From contig NZ_LMDE01000014.1 of NCBI RefSeq assembly GCF_001425025.1, positions 164,697 through 228,696 on the forward strand: a stretch of 64,000 nt of DNA, given 5' to 3'. This document shows positions 17,487 through 26,015 of the stretch, one piece after another. The stretch is from Nocardioides sp. Root122 (GTDB taxonomy: Bacteria > Actinomycetota > Actinomycetes > Propionibacteriales > Nocardioidaceae). The first letter of the stretch is position 1, and each line of letters begins with the position of its first letter. A program made the position numbers and the translations under genes. A model generated the notes under the pieces. The model did not search any database. It saw only the letters and a program-made list of their open reading frames with translations, and was not told the DNA's origin.

Positions 17487-18299
17487 TCAGGCCTCCTCGT
17501 CGGGGCGGAAGAGCTCACCCACCAGCTCCACGACGTCGGCGATGGAGTCGACGACGCGGGTCGGCCGGTAGGGGAAGTCCTCCACCTGGTGCCGTTCGGT
17601 GGCACCGGTCGCGACGAGGATGGTGCGCAGGCCGGCCTCGAGGCCGCTGATGATGTCGGTGTCCATCCGGTCGCCGATCATCACCGTGGTCTCGGAGTGC
17701 GCCTCGAGCCGGTTGAGCGCGCTGCGCATCATCAGCGGGTTGGGCTTGCCGATGAAGTAGGGCTGGCGACCCGTCGCGGTGCTGATCAGCGCCGCCACCG
17801 ACCCGGTCGCGGGGAGCATGCCCTGGGCGCTCGGCCCGCTCGGGTCGGGGTTGGTCGCGATGAACCGGGCTCCGGCGTTGACCAGGCGGATCGCCCGGGT
17901 GATCGCCTCGAACGAGTAGGTCCGGGTCTCGCCGAGCACGACGTAGTCCGGGTCCTGGTCGGTCATCACGTAGCCGACGTCGTGCACCGCCTGCGTCAGC
18001 CCCGACTCGCCCACGACATACGCCGACCCGCCCGGGCGCTGCTCGTCGAGGAACTGGGCGGTCGCGAGGGCCGAGGTCCAGATCCGGTCCTCCGGCACGT
18101 CGATGCCGCTGCTGCGGAGCAGCCGCACCCGCAGGTCGCGCGGGGTGAAGATCGAGTTGTTGGTGAGCACCAGGAACGGGATGTCCCGCTCCCGGAGGGC
18201 GGCGATGAACTCCTTCGCACCCGGGATCGGGTCCTCCTCGCGGACGAGCACGCCGTCCATGTCGGTGAGCCAGGTGAGGACGGGTCGACGATCGGTCAC
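17487..18299 (-). CDS. HAD-IIA hydrolase (NagD-like phosphatase)
   Basis: A 270-residue phosphatase. Motif I TDMDGVLV has D13 and D15; motif II VLTNNS is the NagD-type signature; the C2 cap is followed by GKPNPLMM and motif IV VMIGDRMDTDIISG. Family members dephosphorylate UMP, p-nitrophenyl-phosphate-like or small metabolite phosphates; the substrate is unknown here. GTG 18299 is chosen because the longer frame upstream shows no conservation and overlaps the divergent ybaK gene. A CACACT box lies 6 nt before it on the minus strand. Confidence 0.88.
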   Translation of the reverse strand: MTDRRPVLTWLTDMDGVLVREEDPIPGAKEFIAALRERDIPFLVLTNNSIFTPRDLRVRLLRSSGIDVPEDRIWTSALATAQFLDEQRPGGSAYVVGESGLTQAVHDVGYVMTDQDPDYVVLGETRTYSFEAITRAIRLVNAGARFIATNPDPSGPSAQGMLPATGSVAALISTATGRQPYFIGKPNPLMMRSALNRLEAHSETTVMIGDRMDTDIISGLEAGLRTILVATGATERHQVEDFPYRPTRVVDSIADVVELVGELFRPDEEA

Positions 18300-18330
18300 A
18301 GGGACAGTGTGACGGTCGTAGGCTCGAGCC

Positions 18331-18798
18331 GTGGACGAGGAGACTCCCGCGACCCGGGCCCTGGCCGCCTCCGGCATCGCGCACACGGTCACCCGGCACG
18401 GCCGCGTCGGCTCACTGGCCGAGGCGGCAGCGGTGCGCGGCGTGGACCCGTCGGCGGTCGTGAAGACCATGGTCGTGCGCCGCGGTGAGGGCGACCACCT
18501 CCTCGTGCTGGTGCCCGGTGACCGCCAGATCTCCTGGCCCAAGCTGCGCGCCCTGCTCGGCGTCAACCGGATCTCGATGCCGGACGCCGACGCCGCCCGC
18601 GAGGTCACCGGCTACGAGCGCGGCACGATCACGCCGTTCGGCGCGCAGGGCGACCTGCCGGTCGTCGCCGACGAGCGCCTGGTCGGGCGGACGATCTCGA
18701 TCGGCGCGGGTGGCCACGGGGTGGCGGCGACGCTGGCGGCCGACGACGCGATCGCCCACCTCCAGGCGCAGGTCGCGGACGTCACCGAGCCCGCCTGA
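18331..18798 (+). CDS. YbaK/EbsC-type aminoacyl-tRNA deacylase
   Basis: A 155-residue protein with the YbaK/ProX editing-domain fold, probably clearing mischarged Cys-tRNA-Pro or a similar error product. The block VVKTMVVRRGEGDHLLVLVPGDRQISWPKL contains the conserved lysine that positions the substrate, and GYERGTITPFGAQGDLPVVAD is the second core block. GTG 18331 follows TAGGCT by 6 nt. It diverges from the HAD-IIA gene. The assignment to YbaK rather than ProXp-ala rests on overall style and is not certain. Confidence 0.85.
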   Translation: MDEETPATRALAASGIAHTVTRHGRVGSLAEAAAVRGVDPSAVVKTMVVRRGEGDHLLVLVPGDRQISWPKLRALLGVNRISMPDADAAREVTGYERGTITPFGAQGDLPVVADERLVGRTISIGAGGHGVAATLAADDAIAHLQAQVADVTEPA

Positions 18799-18849
18799 GC
18801 GGCGCGGCGCGGCACCTGGGCGAGTGGTCGAAGATCACACCCTTCAGGG

Positions 18850-18865
18850 ATTGGATCGTTCCAAT
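18850..18865. promoter_or_regulatory. Palindromic operator candidate before the 79-residue gene
   Basis: ATTGGA-TCGT-TCCAAT is a perfect 6+4+6 palindrome, low in GC compared with its surroundings. It covers a possible -35 box TTGGAT (18851-18856), with CACACT 17 bp further on (18874-18879). No cognate regulator is adjacent. Confidence 0.4.
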
Positions 18866-18912
18866 GAAGTCGTCACACTGGAGGTACCGACGCTCATCCG
18901 AGGAGACCCGCC

Positions 18913-19152
18913 ATGCGTCTGATCGACGAGCTCAACGAGCTCCACGCCCACTACGCCCGCATGATCGAGGCCGCGATCGCCGCCGACGACCTGGTCCGGG
19001 CCGACGCGTTCGCCCAGGCCTACGAGGACGAGGCCGTCCAGCTGATGGCCGAGCGCGAGGGGCTGACCCACCTGCTCCCGCTGCCCCGGTTCGGCACGCA
19101 GGAGAGCGCGTTCCGCAGCCGCGTCCGCCGCCTCGTGCACCGCGCCGCCTGA
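18913..19152 (+). CDS. Small acidic helical protein, unknown
   Basis: A 79-residue protein, not recognised. Residues 1-55 are predicted to be one or two amphipathic helices rich in Ala, Asp and Glu (LIDELNELHAHYARMIEAAI); the last 20 are basic and end RRLVHRAA. There are no cysteines and no membrane segment. A GAGGAG ribosome-binding site precedes the ATG, and a palindromic operator candidate lies at 18850-18865, so the gene is likely real and regulated. It may be a small regulatory or stress protein; the function is open. Confidence 0.6.
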   Translation: MRLIDELNELHAHYARMIEAAIAADDLVRADAFAQAYEDEAVQLMAEREGLTHLLPLPRFGTQESAFRSRVRRLVHRAA

Positions 19153-19226
19153 TCCCGCTCCCCGTCGCGGACGCCGGACCCGCAAATGACGATCAGGCCG
19201 GCCCGCGAGGGACCGGCCTGATCGGC

Positions 19227-19316
19227 TGGCGGTGACGGAGGGATTTGAACCCTCGGTGGACTTGCGCCCACAAACGCTTTCGAGGCGTTCTCCTTAGGCC
19301 GCTCGGACACGTCACC
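19227..19316 (-). tRNA. tRNA-Ser (anticodon CGA)
   Basis: On the minus strand the acceptor arm GGTGACG pairs with CGTCACC, followed by discriminator G and an encoded CCA (19227-19229). The anticodon stem AACGC/GCGTT closes the loop CTCGAAA, giving anticodon CGA for codon UCG. A long variable arm (class II) and the T-loop GGTTCAAATCC are present. Length is 90 nt including CCA. Confidence 0.97.
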
Positions 19317-19464
19317 GCGCCGAACGTTACCGGAGGGTGGTCCGCAGTCGAAAACCGCGGTGGTCCCACGAACTGGGCCGAGGCCGTGGTCAGGGAGCCC
19401 GCGCGAGGGTACGTTTCGGCGCACGCCTGTGCTCGCGCCGAGGCGCGTGCGGGAAGGAGGGGCT

Positions 19465-21372
19465 GTGGCTGTCGTCCGACGTGCCCGGGACCTCGCCCGC
19501 GCCGCGCTGCCGAGGAGCGTGGGGGAGCGGCTGCCGGCCGCGCCGCCGCGCGAGGTCACCGAGCTGATCCACGACAAGCGCTTCCAGCGCGCCGTCGCCG
19601 CGCAGGCCGAGGAGCAGGGCCGCCCGGAGGAGGAGGTCTGGGAGGAGGTCAAGGGATACCTCCACGAGATGGCCGCCGCCCACGACGACCGCACCTCGCA
19701 GGGCTGGGCCCGGCTGGGCGAGTGGTTCCTCAGGGCGTACGACGTCCTGGTGGACGAGGACGCCATGCAGCAGCTGCGGCGCGTCGACCGCGACCACAGC
19801 CTGGCGCTGGCGTTCAGCCACCGCTCCTACCTCGACGGCATGGTCATCCCCAACGCCCTGATGTCGCGGCGCTTCTCGCCGACCTACACCTTCGGCGGCG
19901 CCAACCTCAACCTGCCGGTCATCGGCTCGGTGGCCAGCCGCACCGGCATGATCTTCATCCGGCGCGCGACCCACGAGATCCCGGTCTACCGGCTGGCGCT
20001 GCGCTCCTACATCCGCCGGATGGTGACCAACAAGCGCAACCTCGCCTGGTCGATCGAGGGCGGTCGGACCCGCACCGGCAAGCTCCGCCCGCCGGTCCAC
20101 GGCATCCTCAAGTACCTCACCGACACGGTGCAGGGCGAGGGAGAGGGCGACCTCGCCCCCGACGTGCAGGTCGTGCCGGTCTCGGTCGTCTACGACCAGC
20201 TGCACGAGGTCTCGCTGATGACCGAGGAGGCGCGCGGTGCCAGCAAGACGCCGGAGGACTGGCGCTGGCTCGTCCGCTTCGCCCGCCTCCAGCGCAACCG
20301 CCTCGGCCGCGCCTACCTCACCGTCGGCGAGCCCTTCTCGCTGCGGGAGAAGATGGAGGAGCTCGCCGCCGAGGGGGTCACCGGGCACCAGGCGGTCGAG
20401 CGGGTCGCGCTCGACATCTCCCACCGCCTCAACCGGGCGACCCCCGTGACGGTGACGGCCATCGTGAGCCTCGCGCTCCTCGGGGCCGACCGGGCGATGA
20501 CGATGGACGAGGTGCTCGACACCGTGGAGCCGCTGGCCACCTACATCGAGGCCCGCCACTGGCCGGTCGCCGGTGCCGCCGACCTGCGCGACCGCGCGAC
20601 GATCCGGCGGGCGCTGGCCGAGCTGTCGCGCAGCGGCGTGCTGACGGCGTACGACGGGGGGACGGAGCCGGTCTGGAAGATCGGGGACGACCAGCACCTG
20701 GTCGCTGCGTTCTACCGCAACACCGTCATCCACATCCTCGTCGAGCGTGCCATCGGTGAGCTGTCACTGCTGACCGTCAGCGAGCTCGAGCCGGGCGCGG
20801 AGATGCCCGCGGGCGGCGAGCTGCAGGTGGGTTGGGAGGAGGCCAAGCGGATGCGCGACCTCCTCAAGTTCGAGTTCTTCTTCCCGAGCCGGGCGGGCTT
20901 CGAGGACGACCTGCGCACCGAGCTGCAGCTGCTCGTCGGCCAGGACGTCACTGGCATGACGCCCGAGCGGGCGCACGAGCTGCTGGTGACCGCGCGGCCG
21001 CACCTCGCGCACCTCGTGCTGCGGCCGTTCCTCGAGGCCTACCTCGTGCTGGCCGACCGACTCGCCGACCGCGGCGACGGCGCGGTCGACGAGGACGACC
21101 TGCTCGCCGACTCGCTCGCGGTCGGGCGCCAGTGGGCGCTCCAGCGCAAGGTGGCGAGCGAGGAGTCGATCTCGCTCGAGCTCTTCCGGACCGCGCTCGC
21201 GCTCGCCCGGCACCGCGGCCTGCTGGAGGGCGGCGACGGCGTGGGCAGTGCCCGCGAGGCGTTCGCGGCCGAGCTGCGCGACTCCGTGCGCCGGGTCAAC
21301 GTCATCGGCGCGATCGCCGGCGAGCCGACGCCGTCCGTGCCCGAGCCGCGCCACCGGCAGGAGAGCCGGTGA
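19465..21372 (+). CDS. plsB: Glycerol-3-phosphate 1-O-acyltransferase
   Basis: A 635-residue PlsB-type acyltransferase that starts glycerolipid synthesis. Block I HRSYLDG has H119 and D124; block II is TGMIFIRR; block III is IEGGRTRTGKL (glycerol-3-phosphate binding); block IV is VVPVSVVYD. The C-terminal 250 residues are helical, as in mycobacterial PlsB2. GTG 19465 is chosen because GGAAGGAGG lies 4 nt before it; the upstream extension shows no conservation. The gene order plsB, HAD-plsC, WS/DGAT is the one known at Rv2482c-Rv2484c, in the same direction of the pathway. Confidence 0.93.
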   Translation: MAVVRRARDLARAALPRSVGERLPAAPPREVTELIHDKRFQRAVAAQAEEQGRPEEEVWEEVKGYLHEMAAAHDDRTSQGWARLGEWFLRAYDVLVDEDAMQQLRRVDRDHSLALAFSHRSYLDGMVIPNALMSRRFSPTYTFGGANLNLPVIGSVASRTGMIFIRRATHEIPVYRLALRSYIRRMVTNKRNLAWSIEGGRTRTGKLRPPVHGILKYLTDTVQGEGEGDLAPDVQVVPVSVVYDQLHEVSLMTEEARGASKTPEDWRWLVRFARLQRNRLGRAYLTVGEPFSLREKMEELAAEGVTGHQAVERVALDISHRLNRATPVTVTAIVSLALLGADRAMTMDEVLDTVEPLATYIEARHWPVAGAADLRDRATIRRALAELSRSGVLTAYDGGTEPVWKIGDDQHLVAAFYRNTVIHILVERAIGELSLLTVSELEPGAEMPAGGELQVGWEEAKRMRDLLKFEFFFPSRAGFEDDLRTELQLLVGQDVTGMTPERAHELLVTARPHLAHLVLRPFLEAYLVLADRLADRGDGAVDEDDLLADSLAVGRQWALQRKVASEESISLELFRTALALARHRGLLEGGDGVGSAREAFAAELRDSVRRVNVIGAIAGEPTPSVPEPRHRQESR

Positions 21373-21502
21373 ACACCCCACGACGTTCCTCTCCTCCGCA
21401 ACGCTTCACCCCACAGCCTCCTGCTTCCCCCGCTGCGCTCCTCCAGCACGAGCCTGCGGGGGCCCCGAAGCGCTCCCCCGGGCAACGCCGCGGGGACCCC
21501 GT

Positions 21503-22939
21503 ATGAGCGGACTGTCCCCCGACGTCGAGGCGGCGGTCGCGGCGATCGAGTCGGGACCGCAGGGACCCGAGGTCGGTGCGTTCTTCGACCTCGACGGCAC
21601 CCTGGTGGCCGGCTACACCGCCGCCACCTTCTACGGCGACCGGCTCCGGGGCCGCGAGGTGTCGCCCGCGGAGTTCCTGCGGACCGTCGTGACCGCGGTC
21701 GACGGGGAGCTCGGCGGTGACCCGACGGCGATCGCGCACGTGGCCTTCGCCGCGATGCGGGGTGTGTCCGAGGAGTCCTTCGCCGACCTGGGTGAGCGGC
21801 TGTTCCGCTCCAAGATCGCCGGCACCGTCCGCCGCGAGTCCCGGGCACTGGTCGCCGCCCACCAGCGTGCCGGCCACACCGTCGCGATCGCCTCGGCCGC
21901 CACCCGCTACCAGATCGGGCCGGTGGCGCGCGACCTCGGCGTCGAGCACCTCGTGTGCACCCAGCTGGTCGTCGAGGACGGGCAGTTCACCGGCGCCACC
22001 GACGGCCCGATGCTGTGGGGCCGGCACAAGGCGACCGGCGTACGCACGTTCGCGCGCGGGCACGGCATCGACCTGGCGCAGTCCTACGCCTACGGCAACG
22101 GCTACGAGGACGTCGCCTTCCTCTCCTCCGTCGGGCACCCCACTGCGCTCAACCCGCACCGCGACCTGCGCGCCGCGGCCGCGCGCCTCGGCTGGCCGGT
22201 GCTCGACCTGAGCGACCCCGTCGGTGGATCGCTCGTCGCGGCCGGACGCACGGTGGCCGCCCTGGCCGGCATGAACGCCGGTGTCGCCGCCGGGATCGCC
22301 TACGGGCTCGCCCGGGGCGACCGGCGCGAGGGCCGCAACCTCGCGGTGAAGCTGGCCACCCACATCCCGATGGCCGTCGCTGGGGTGTCGATGGACGTGC
22401 TCCACCAGGAGCGCCTCTGGACCCACCGCCCGGCGATCTTCGTCGCCAACCACCAGAGCTCGCTCGACATCCCCGTGCTCGGCCGGCTGCTCGAGCGCGA
22501 CTTCACGATCGTGGCCAAGAAGGAGGCGCGTTGGGACCCGCGCGCCGTCGTCGGCTCGGTGGTGATCGACCCGGCCTACATCGACCGCTCCGACTCCGCC
22601 TCGGCGCGCGCCACCCTCGACGGGGTCGTCGAGCGGATCCGCGGCGGCACCTCGCTGATGATCTTCCCGGAGGGCACCCGGTCGGCGACGCCGGTGCTCG
22701 GCCCGTTCCGCAAGGGCGCGTTCCACCTCGCGGCGCAGGCCGGCGTGCCGGTCGTGCCGGTCGTGCTCCGCAACACCGGTGAGCTGATGCGCCGCAGCTC
22801 GCTGGTGCTCAACCCCGGCGTCGTCGACGTGTGCGTCCTCGAGCCCGAGACCGACTGGAGCGCCGACGACATGGGCGAACGGATCGCCGCGCTGCACGCG
22901 AAGTTCGAGGAGACGCTGGCGAGGTGGCCGTCGCCATGA
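21503..22939 (+). CDS. plsC: HAD-IB phosphatase fused to 1-acyl-G3P acyltransferase (PlsC)
   Basis: A 478-residue two-domain protein. Residues 1-240 form a SerB-like HAD-IB domain (FFDLDGTL with D29 and D31; GNGYEDVAFL as motif IV). Residues about 270-478 form a PlsC acyltransferase with NHQSSLD near 317 and FPEGTRS near 389. It would acylate lysophosphatidate; the HAD half might remove a phosphate, conceivably from phosphatidate. It is the counterpart of Rv2483c. The 130-bp gap before the ATG is C-rich with hairpin-forming CCCCCGC and GCGGGGG (21427-21462), an unusual leader inside an apparent operon. The stop overlaps the next start (ATGA). Confidence 0.9.
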   Translation: MSGLSPDVEAAVAAIESGPQGPEVGAFFDLDGTLVAGYTAATFYGDRLRGREVSPAEFLRTVVTAVDGELGGDPTAIAHVAFAAMRGVSEESFADLGERLFRSKIAGTVRRESRALVAAHQRAGHTVAIASAATRYQIGPVARDLGVEHLVCTQLVVEDGQFTGATDGPMLWGRHKATGVRTFARGHGIDLAQSYAYGNGYEDVAFLSSVGHPTALNPHRDLRAAAARLGWPVLDLSDPVGGSLVAAGRTVAALAGMNAGVAAGIAYGLARGDRREGRNLAVKLATHIPMAVAGVSMDVLHQERLWTHRPAIFVANHQSSLDIPVLGRLLERDFTIVAKKEARWDPRAVVGSVVIDPAYIDRSDSASARATLDGVVERIRGGTSLMIFPEGTRSATPVLGPFRKGAFHLAAQAGVPVVPVVLRNTGELMRRSSLVLNPGVVDVCVLEPETDWSADDMGERIAALHAKFEETLARWPSP

Positions 22940-24336
22940 GCCCGTCCAACAGGGGTGCCGAGGACTTCGAGCGGTGGGGCGGTGCCGCCGCCTGGTCGAC
23001 CGGCTCCGAGCTGACGCCCATGCAGACGCTGCTGTGGCGCTCCGAGCGACACCCGGTGCAGTCGTCCACCTCGACCGTGGTCATCGACCTCGACCGGGCG
23101 CCGGACTGGGAGCGCTTCGTCGCCGCGACCGACTGGGGCACCCGGCTCGTACGCCGCCTGCGCCAGCGCGTCGTAGACCCGGTCGTCCCGACCGCGCCGC
23201 CGACGTGGGCCGACGACCCGACGTTCGACCTCGCCTACCACCTGCGCCGTGAGCGGGTCGCCGACCACGACGAGATGCTCTCGCAGGCCGCGCAGATCGC
23301 GCTGCGGCCCTTCGACCGCTCGCGGCCGCTGTGGGAGGGCGTGCTCTTCGAGGTGGGCGAGGAAGCGGCGTACGTCCTCAAGATCCACCACGCGCTCGCC
23401 GACCCGCTCGGCACGGTCCAGCTGCTGTCGATGCTGCAGTCCGGCAAGCGCGGGCACACCGCTCGCAAGCCGCTCGCCGAGGACGTCGCGGCGGTGGGCG
23501 TCGACCCGGTCGAGCTCGCGGTGTCCGGTCTGCGTGCCGACGTGGCGGCCCTCCCCGAGGTGGCGGCCACGACCCTGCGCAACCTCGGCCTCGCGGCGAC
23601 CCGGCCGCAGTCCGCGGTCGCCTCGGCACTGCGCTACGGCGCGTCCGTTCGCCGGCTCGTCACCCACGCCGCACCGCCGTCGCCGGATCTCACCCCGCGC
23701 ACCGGGCGGATGTGGACCTTCCTCACCTTCGACGCACCGCTCGAGCCGCTGCGCGCGGTCGCCCGGCAGGGCGGCGGCACCCTCGACGACGCCGCGGTGG
23801 CGCTCGTCCTCGGCGGGTTGGGCCGCTACCACGCGCGCCGCGACAGCCCGCTGCTCGAGATCCCCGTCGGCGTCCGCGTCTCGCTCGACCGGGCCGACGA
23901 CCTCGGCAACCGGTTCGCCGGCGCGCTGATCTCCGGACCGCTGGCGATCGAGGACCCTGTCGACCGGGTGGCCGCGGTGCGTGGCGAGATCCTGTCGCTG
24001 CACACCGAGCGGGCGCTGACCGTGCTCGACGCCGCGGCCCCGCTGATGAACCGGCTGCCCTCCTTCGTCGGCGCCTCGGCGCTGCGCAGCGCAGCCGTGC
24101 CCGACGCCTTCGTCCTGACCCTCCCCGGTCCGCCACGCAAGCGCTTCATGGCCGGTGCCGAGGTCCGGGGGATGTACGTCCTCGGGCCCCTCCCGGGCGC
24201 CGCGCTCACCGCCTGCCTGGTGACCGTTGCTGACACCGCCTGCCTCGGCGTCAACGTCGACGCCAGTGCCGTCGCCGACCTCGCCGGGCTCGAGCAGTGC
24301 CTCGCCGAGGAGATCGCGGCGTTCACGACCGGGTAG
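22936..24336 (+). CDS. Wax ester synthase/diacylglycerol acyltransferase-like protein
   Basis: A 466-residue WS/DGAT-family protein, the last step of triacylglycerol or wax formation. The active-site motif HHxxxDG appears as HHALADP (H151, H152, D156): the catalytic His and Asp remain but the Gly is Pro. The second family motif is DDLGNRFAG, where typical members have NxxxG. ATG 22936 overlaps the plsC stop. It is the synteny partner of Rv2484c. The altered motif means activity should be treated as probable, not certain. A palindromic repeat follows its stop. Confidence 0.85.
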   Translation: MSPSNRGAEDFERWGGAAAWSTGSELTPMQTLLWRSERHPVQSSTSTVVIDLDRAPDWERFVAATDWGTRLVRRLRQRVVDPVVPTAPPTWADDPTFDLAYHLRRERVADHDEMLSQAAQIALRPFDRSRPLWEGVLFEVGEEAAYVLKIHHALADPLGTVQLLSMLQSGKRGHTARKPLAEDVAAVGVDPVELAVSGLRADVAALPEVAATTLRNLGLAATRPQSAVASALRYGASVRRLVTHAAPPSPDLTPRTGRMWTFLTFDAPLEPLRAVARQGGGTLDDAAVALVLGGLGRYHARRDSPLLEIPVGVRVSLDRADDLGNRFAGALISGPLAIEDPVDRVAAVRGEILSLHTERALTVLDAAAPLMNRLPSFVGASALRSAAVPDAFVLTLPGPPRKRFMAGAEVRGMYVLGPLPGAALTACLVTVADTACLGVNVDASAVADLAGLEQCLAEEIAAFTTG

Positions 24337-24374
24337 GTGGCCGTCGTTGGCGCTCCTCGCACCTCAACCAGCGG
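24337..24374. repeat. Intergenic palindromic repeat, GGTTGAGGTGCGAG family, copy 2
   Basis: CGTCGTTGGCGCTCCTCGCA followed by CCTCAACCAGCG matches the unit at 39791-39834 (CTCCTCGCACCTCAACC identical). It sits between two convergent genes, and the stop codon of the GNAT gene lies inside it. Confidence 0.65.
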
Positions 24375-24843
24375 GGCTGGCGCGGGTCGGACCGACGTAG
24401 CAGAGCATCCGGTGGTCGACACCGGCCTCGATGTTCACGAAGCCGTGGCGCTCGTAGAAGCGGCGGGTGTCGAGGTCGACCTCGTCGACGTTGATGTGCA
24501 TCTCCGGCGCGCCGGCCTCGCGGACCAGTCGTCGGGAGAGCGCGAGGACCTGCGTGCCGATGCCGTGGTCGCGGAGACCGGGCACGACGTAGAGCTCCTC
24601 GAGCTGGGCGACCGGCCCGTCGAACCAGATCGCCGGCCGGAGCGTCAGCAGGGCGAAGCCCACCGCCTGACGGTCGTCCTCCGCGACCACGGCGACGACC
24701 TCCGGCAGCCCGAGCAGCCGCGCGAACCGCTCGGCGAGCACCGGCACGTCGTCGGTCTCGGTCTCGAACTCGGTGTTGAAGTCCCACAGCATCCGGGCGA
24801 GCACCTCGGCGTCGTCAGCGCTGGCGCGGCGTACGTCGGTCAC
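24364..24843 (-). CDS. GNAT family N-acetyltransferase
   Basis: A 159-residue acetyltransferase. The acetyl-CoA pyrophosphate loop region is LEELYVVPGLRDHGIGTQVL (the R/Q-x-x-G-x-G/A form as RDHGIG), followed by NVDEVDLDTRRFYERHGFVNIE, the usual end of the GNAT fold. The substrate is unknown. The start is GTG 24843. It lies downstream of tadA on the same strand but is separated from it by a strong inverted repeat, so it may be transcribed alone. Its stop codon is within the repeat at 24337-24374. Confidence 0.88.
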   Translation of the reverse strand: MTDVRRASADDAEVLARMLWDFNTEFETETDDVPVLAERFARLLGLPEVVAVVAEDDRQAVGFALLTLRPAIWFDGPVAQLEELYVVPGLRDHGIGTQVLALSRRLVREAGAPEMHINVDEVDLDTRRFYERHGFVNIEAGVDHRMLCYVGPTRASPAG

Positions 24844-24862
24844 GTCGGTCTCCTCCTCTCGG

Positions 24863-24934
24863 CCGGGGTAGTTAGGGACGAAGACGTCGTTGATCGGCCC
24901 GGATCTCCTACGAGAACGTCCCTAACTACCCCGG
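24863..24934. repeat. Inverted repeat with perfect 18-bp arms
   Basis: CCGGGGTAGTTAGGGACG (24863-24880) is perfectly complementary to 24917-24934, with a 36-nt interior. The right arm contains the tadA stop codon. Unlike the terminators here, the arms are moderate in GC (TAGTTAGGGAC). It could serve as the tadA terminator or be a mobile palindromic repeat. Confidence 0.75.
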
Positions 24935-25389
24935 GAGTCGGCCCGGTGGCGGGCGAAGAACTGGTCGAGGAGGGCCGTGGACTCGTCGGCGAGGACGCCG
25001 GCGAGGACCTCGGGCCGGTGGTTGAGGCGGCGGTCGCGCACGACGTCCCAGAGGGAGCCGACCGCGCCCAGCTTGTCGTCGTACGCCCCGAAGACGAGGC
25101 GGTCCACGCGGGCGAGCACGAGGGCGCCGGCGCACATCGTGCAGGGCTCGAGTGTGACCACGAGGGTGCAGCCCGACAGCCGCCACTCGCCGCGGGCGGC
25201 CGCCGCGGCGCGCAGGGCGACGACCTCGGCGTGACCGGTCGGGTCGCCGTGGGACTCGCGGGTGTTGCGTCCGGTGCCGATGACGGCACCCGTCTCGTCG
25301 ACGACGACGGCGCCGACCGGTACGTCGTCCCCGGCGAGCGCGGCCTGCGCCTCGGCGAGGGCCAGGCGCATGGGGTCGTCCCACATCAT
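24922..25389 (-). CDS. tadA: tRNA-specific adenosine deaminase
   Basis: A 155-residue zinc deaminase that converts A34 to inosine in tRNA-Arg(ACG). The catalytic HAE (H53, E55) and PCTMC (C83, C86) zinc ligands are complete, and VPVGAVVV and FGAYDDKLGAVGS are family blocks. Two consecutive ATG codons form the start. The tadA-associated gene ends 13 bp upstream, the usual actinobacterial pair. The C-terminal codons overlap an 18-bp inverted-repeat arm. Confidence 0.94.
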   Translation of the reverse strand: MMWDDPMRLALAEAQAALAGDDVPVGAVVVDETGAVIGTGRNTRESHGDPTGHAEVVALRAAAAARGEWRLSGCTLVVTLEPCTMCAGALVLARVDRLVFGAYDDKLGAVGSLWDVVRDRRLNHRPEVLAGVLADESTALLDQFFARHRADSRGS

Positions 25390-25402
25390 GCGGGGGCGTT
25401 CC

Positions 25403-25888
25403 TCATGCAGACGTCAGCCCGACGGCGTCGTCGAAGAGCTTGCCGAAGCCGAGCTGGCGCGCGATCTCGGAGAGCATCTCGTCGGGGTAGAGCTCGACGT
25501 CGTCGAGCAGGGCGCCCATGTCGATGGCGTGCAGCCCCAGGTCGGCGAGCAGGTCGAGGTCACCGGCGGGCACCTCGACGTCGTCGTCCTCGGGCGGCGG
25601 CAGGCCCAGGAAGTCGATCGCCGACTGGGCGAGCTCCCACTGGTCGGCAGCCGTGACGTCACTGAGCAGCACGCGGGTCGCGGTGCCGTCCACGCGCACG
25701 AGCACGAAGAAGTCCTCGTCGACGGCGACCATCCCCACCGCGCCGGCGTCGCCGGACAGGCGGCGGAGCGCGTGGCTCAGGGCCTCGATCGACTCGAAGG
25801 CCGGGGTGGCGATCTCCTGCAGCTGCCACTCGCCGTCCTCGTGGAAGGCGGCCAGCGCGAAGTCGACCTCGCCGTTCGGCTCGGACAT
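25403..25888 (-). CDS. tRNA adenosine deaminase-associated protein
   Basis: A 161-residue acidic protein of the family found next to tadA across actinobacteria (tRNA_deam_assoc). The body runs from DFALAAFHEDGEWQLQEI to the C-terminal MLSEIARQLGFGKLFDDAVGL. ATG 25888 is chosen because conservation begins there; the longer frame to 26125 overlaps upp. It diverges from upp and precedes tadA by 13 bp. The molecular role is unknown; genetic linkage suggests help in wobble-base editing. Confidence 0.85.
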   Translation of the reverse strand: MSEPNGEVDFALAAFHEDGEWQLQEIATPAFESIEALSHALRRLSGDAGAVGMVAVDEDFFVLVRVDGTATRVLLSDVTAADQWELAQSAIDFLGLPPPEDDDVEVPAGDLDLLADLGLHAIDMGALLDDVELYPDEMLSEIARQLGFGKLFDDAVGLTSA

Positions 25889-26015
25889 CGAGAGCGACCT
25901 CCCCACGGTCTGCGGTGCACCTGCTCCTGTAGAGCCAATGTCCCAGACTGGCGGGGCTTCGCCAACCCCGTTTCGGACTCGTTCGGCGACCCGGCGGCCC
26001 ACTAGGGTGACCCCC

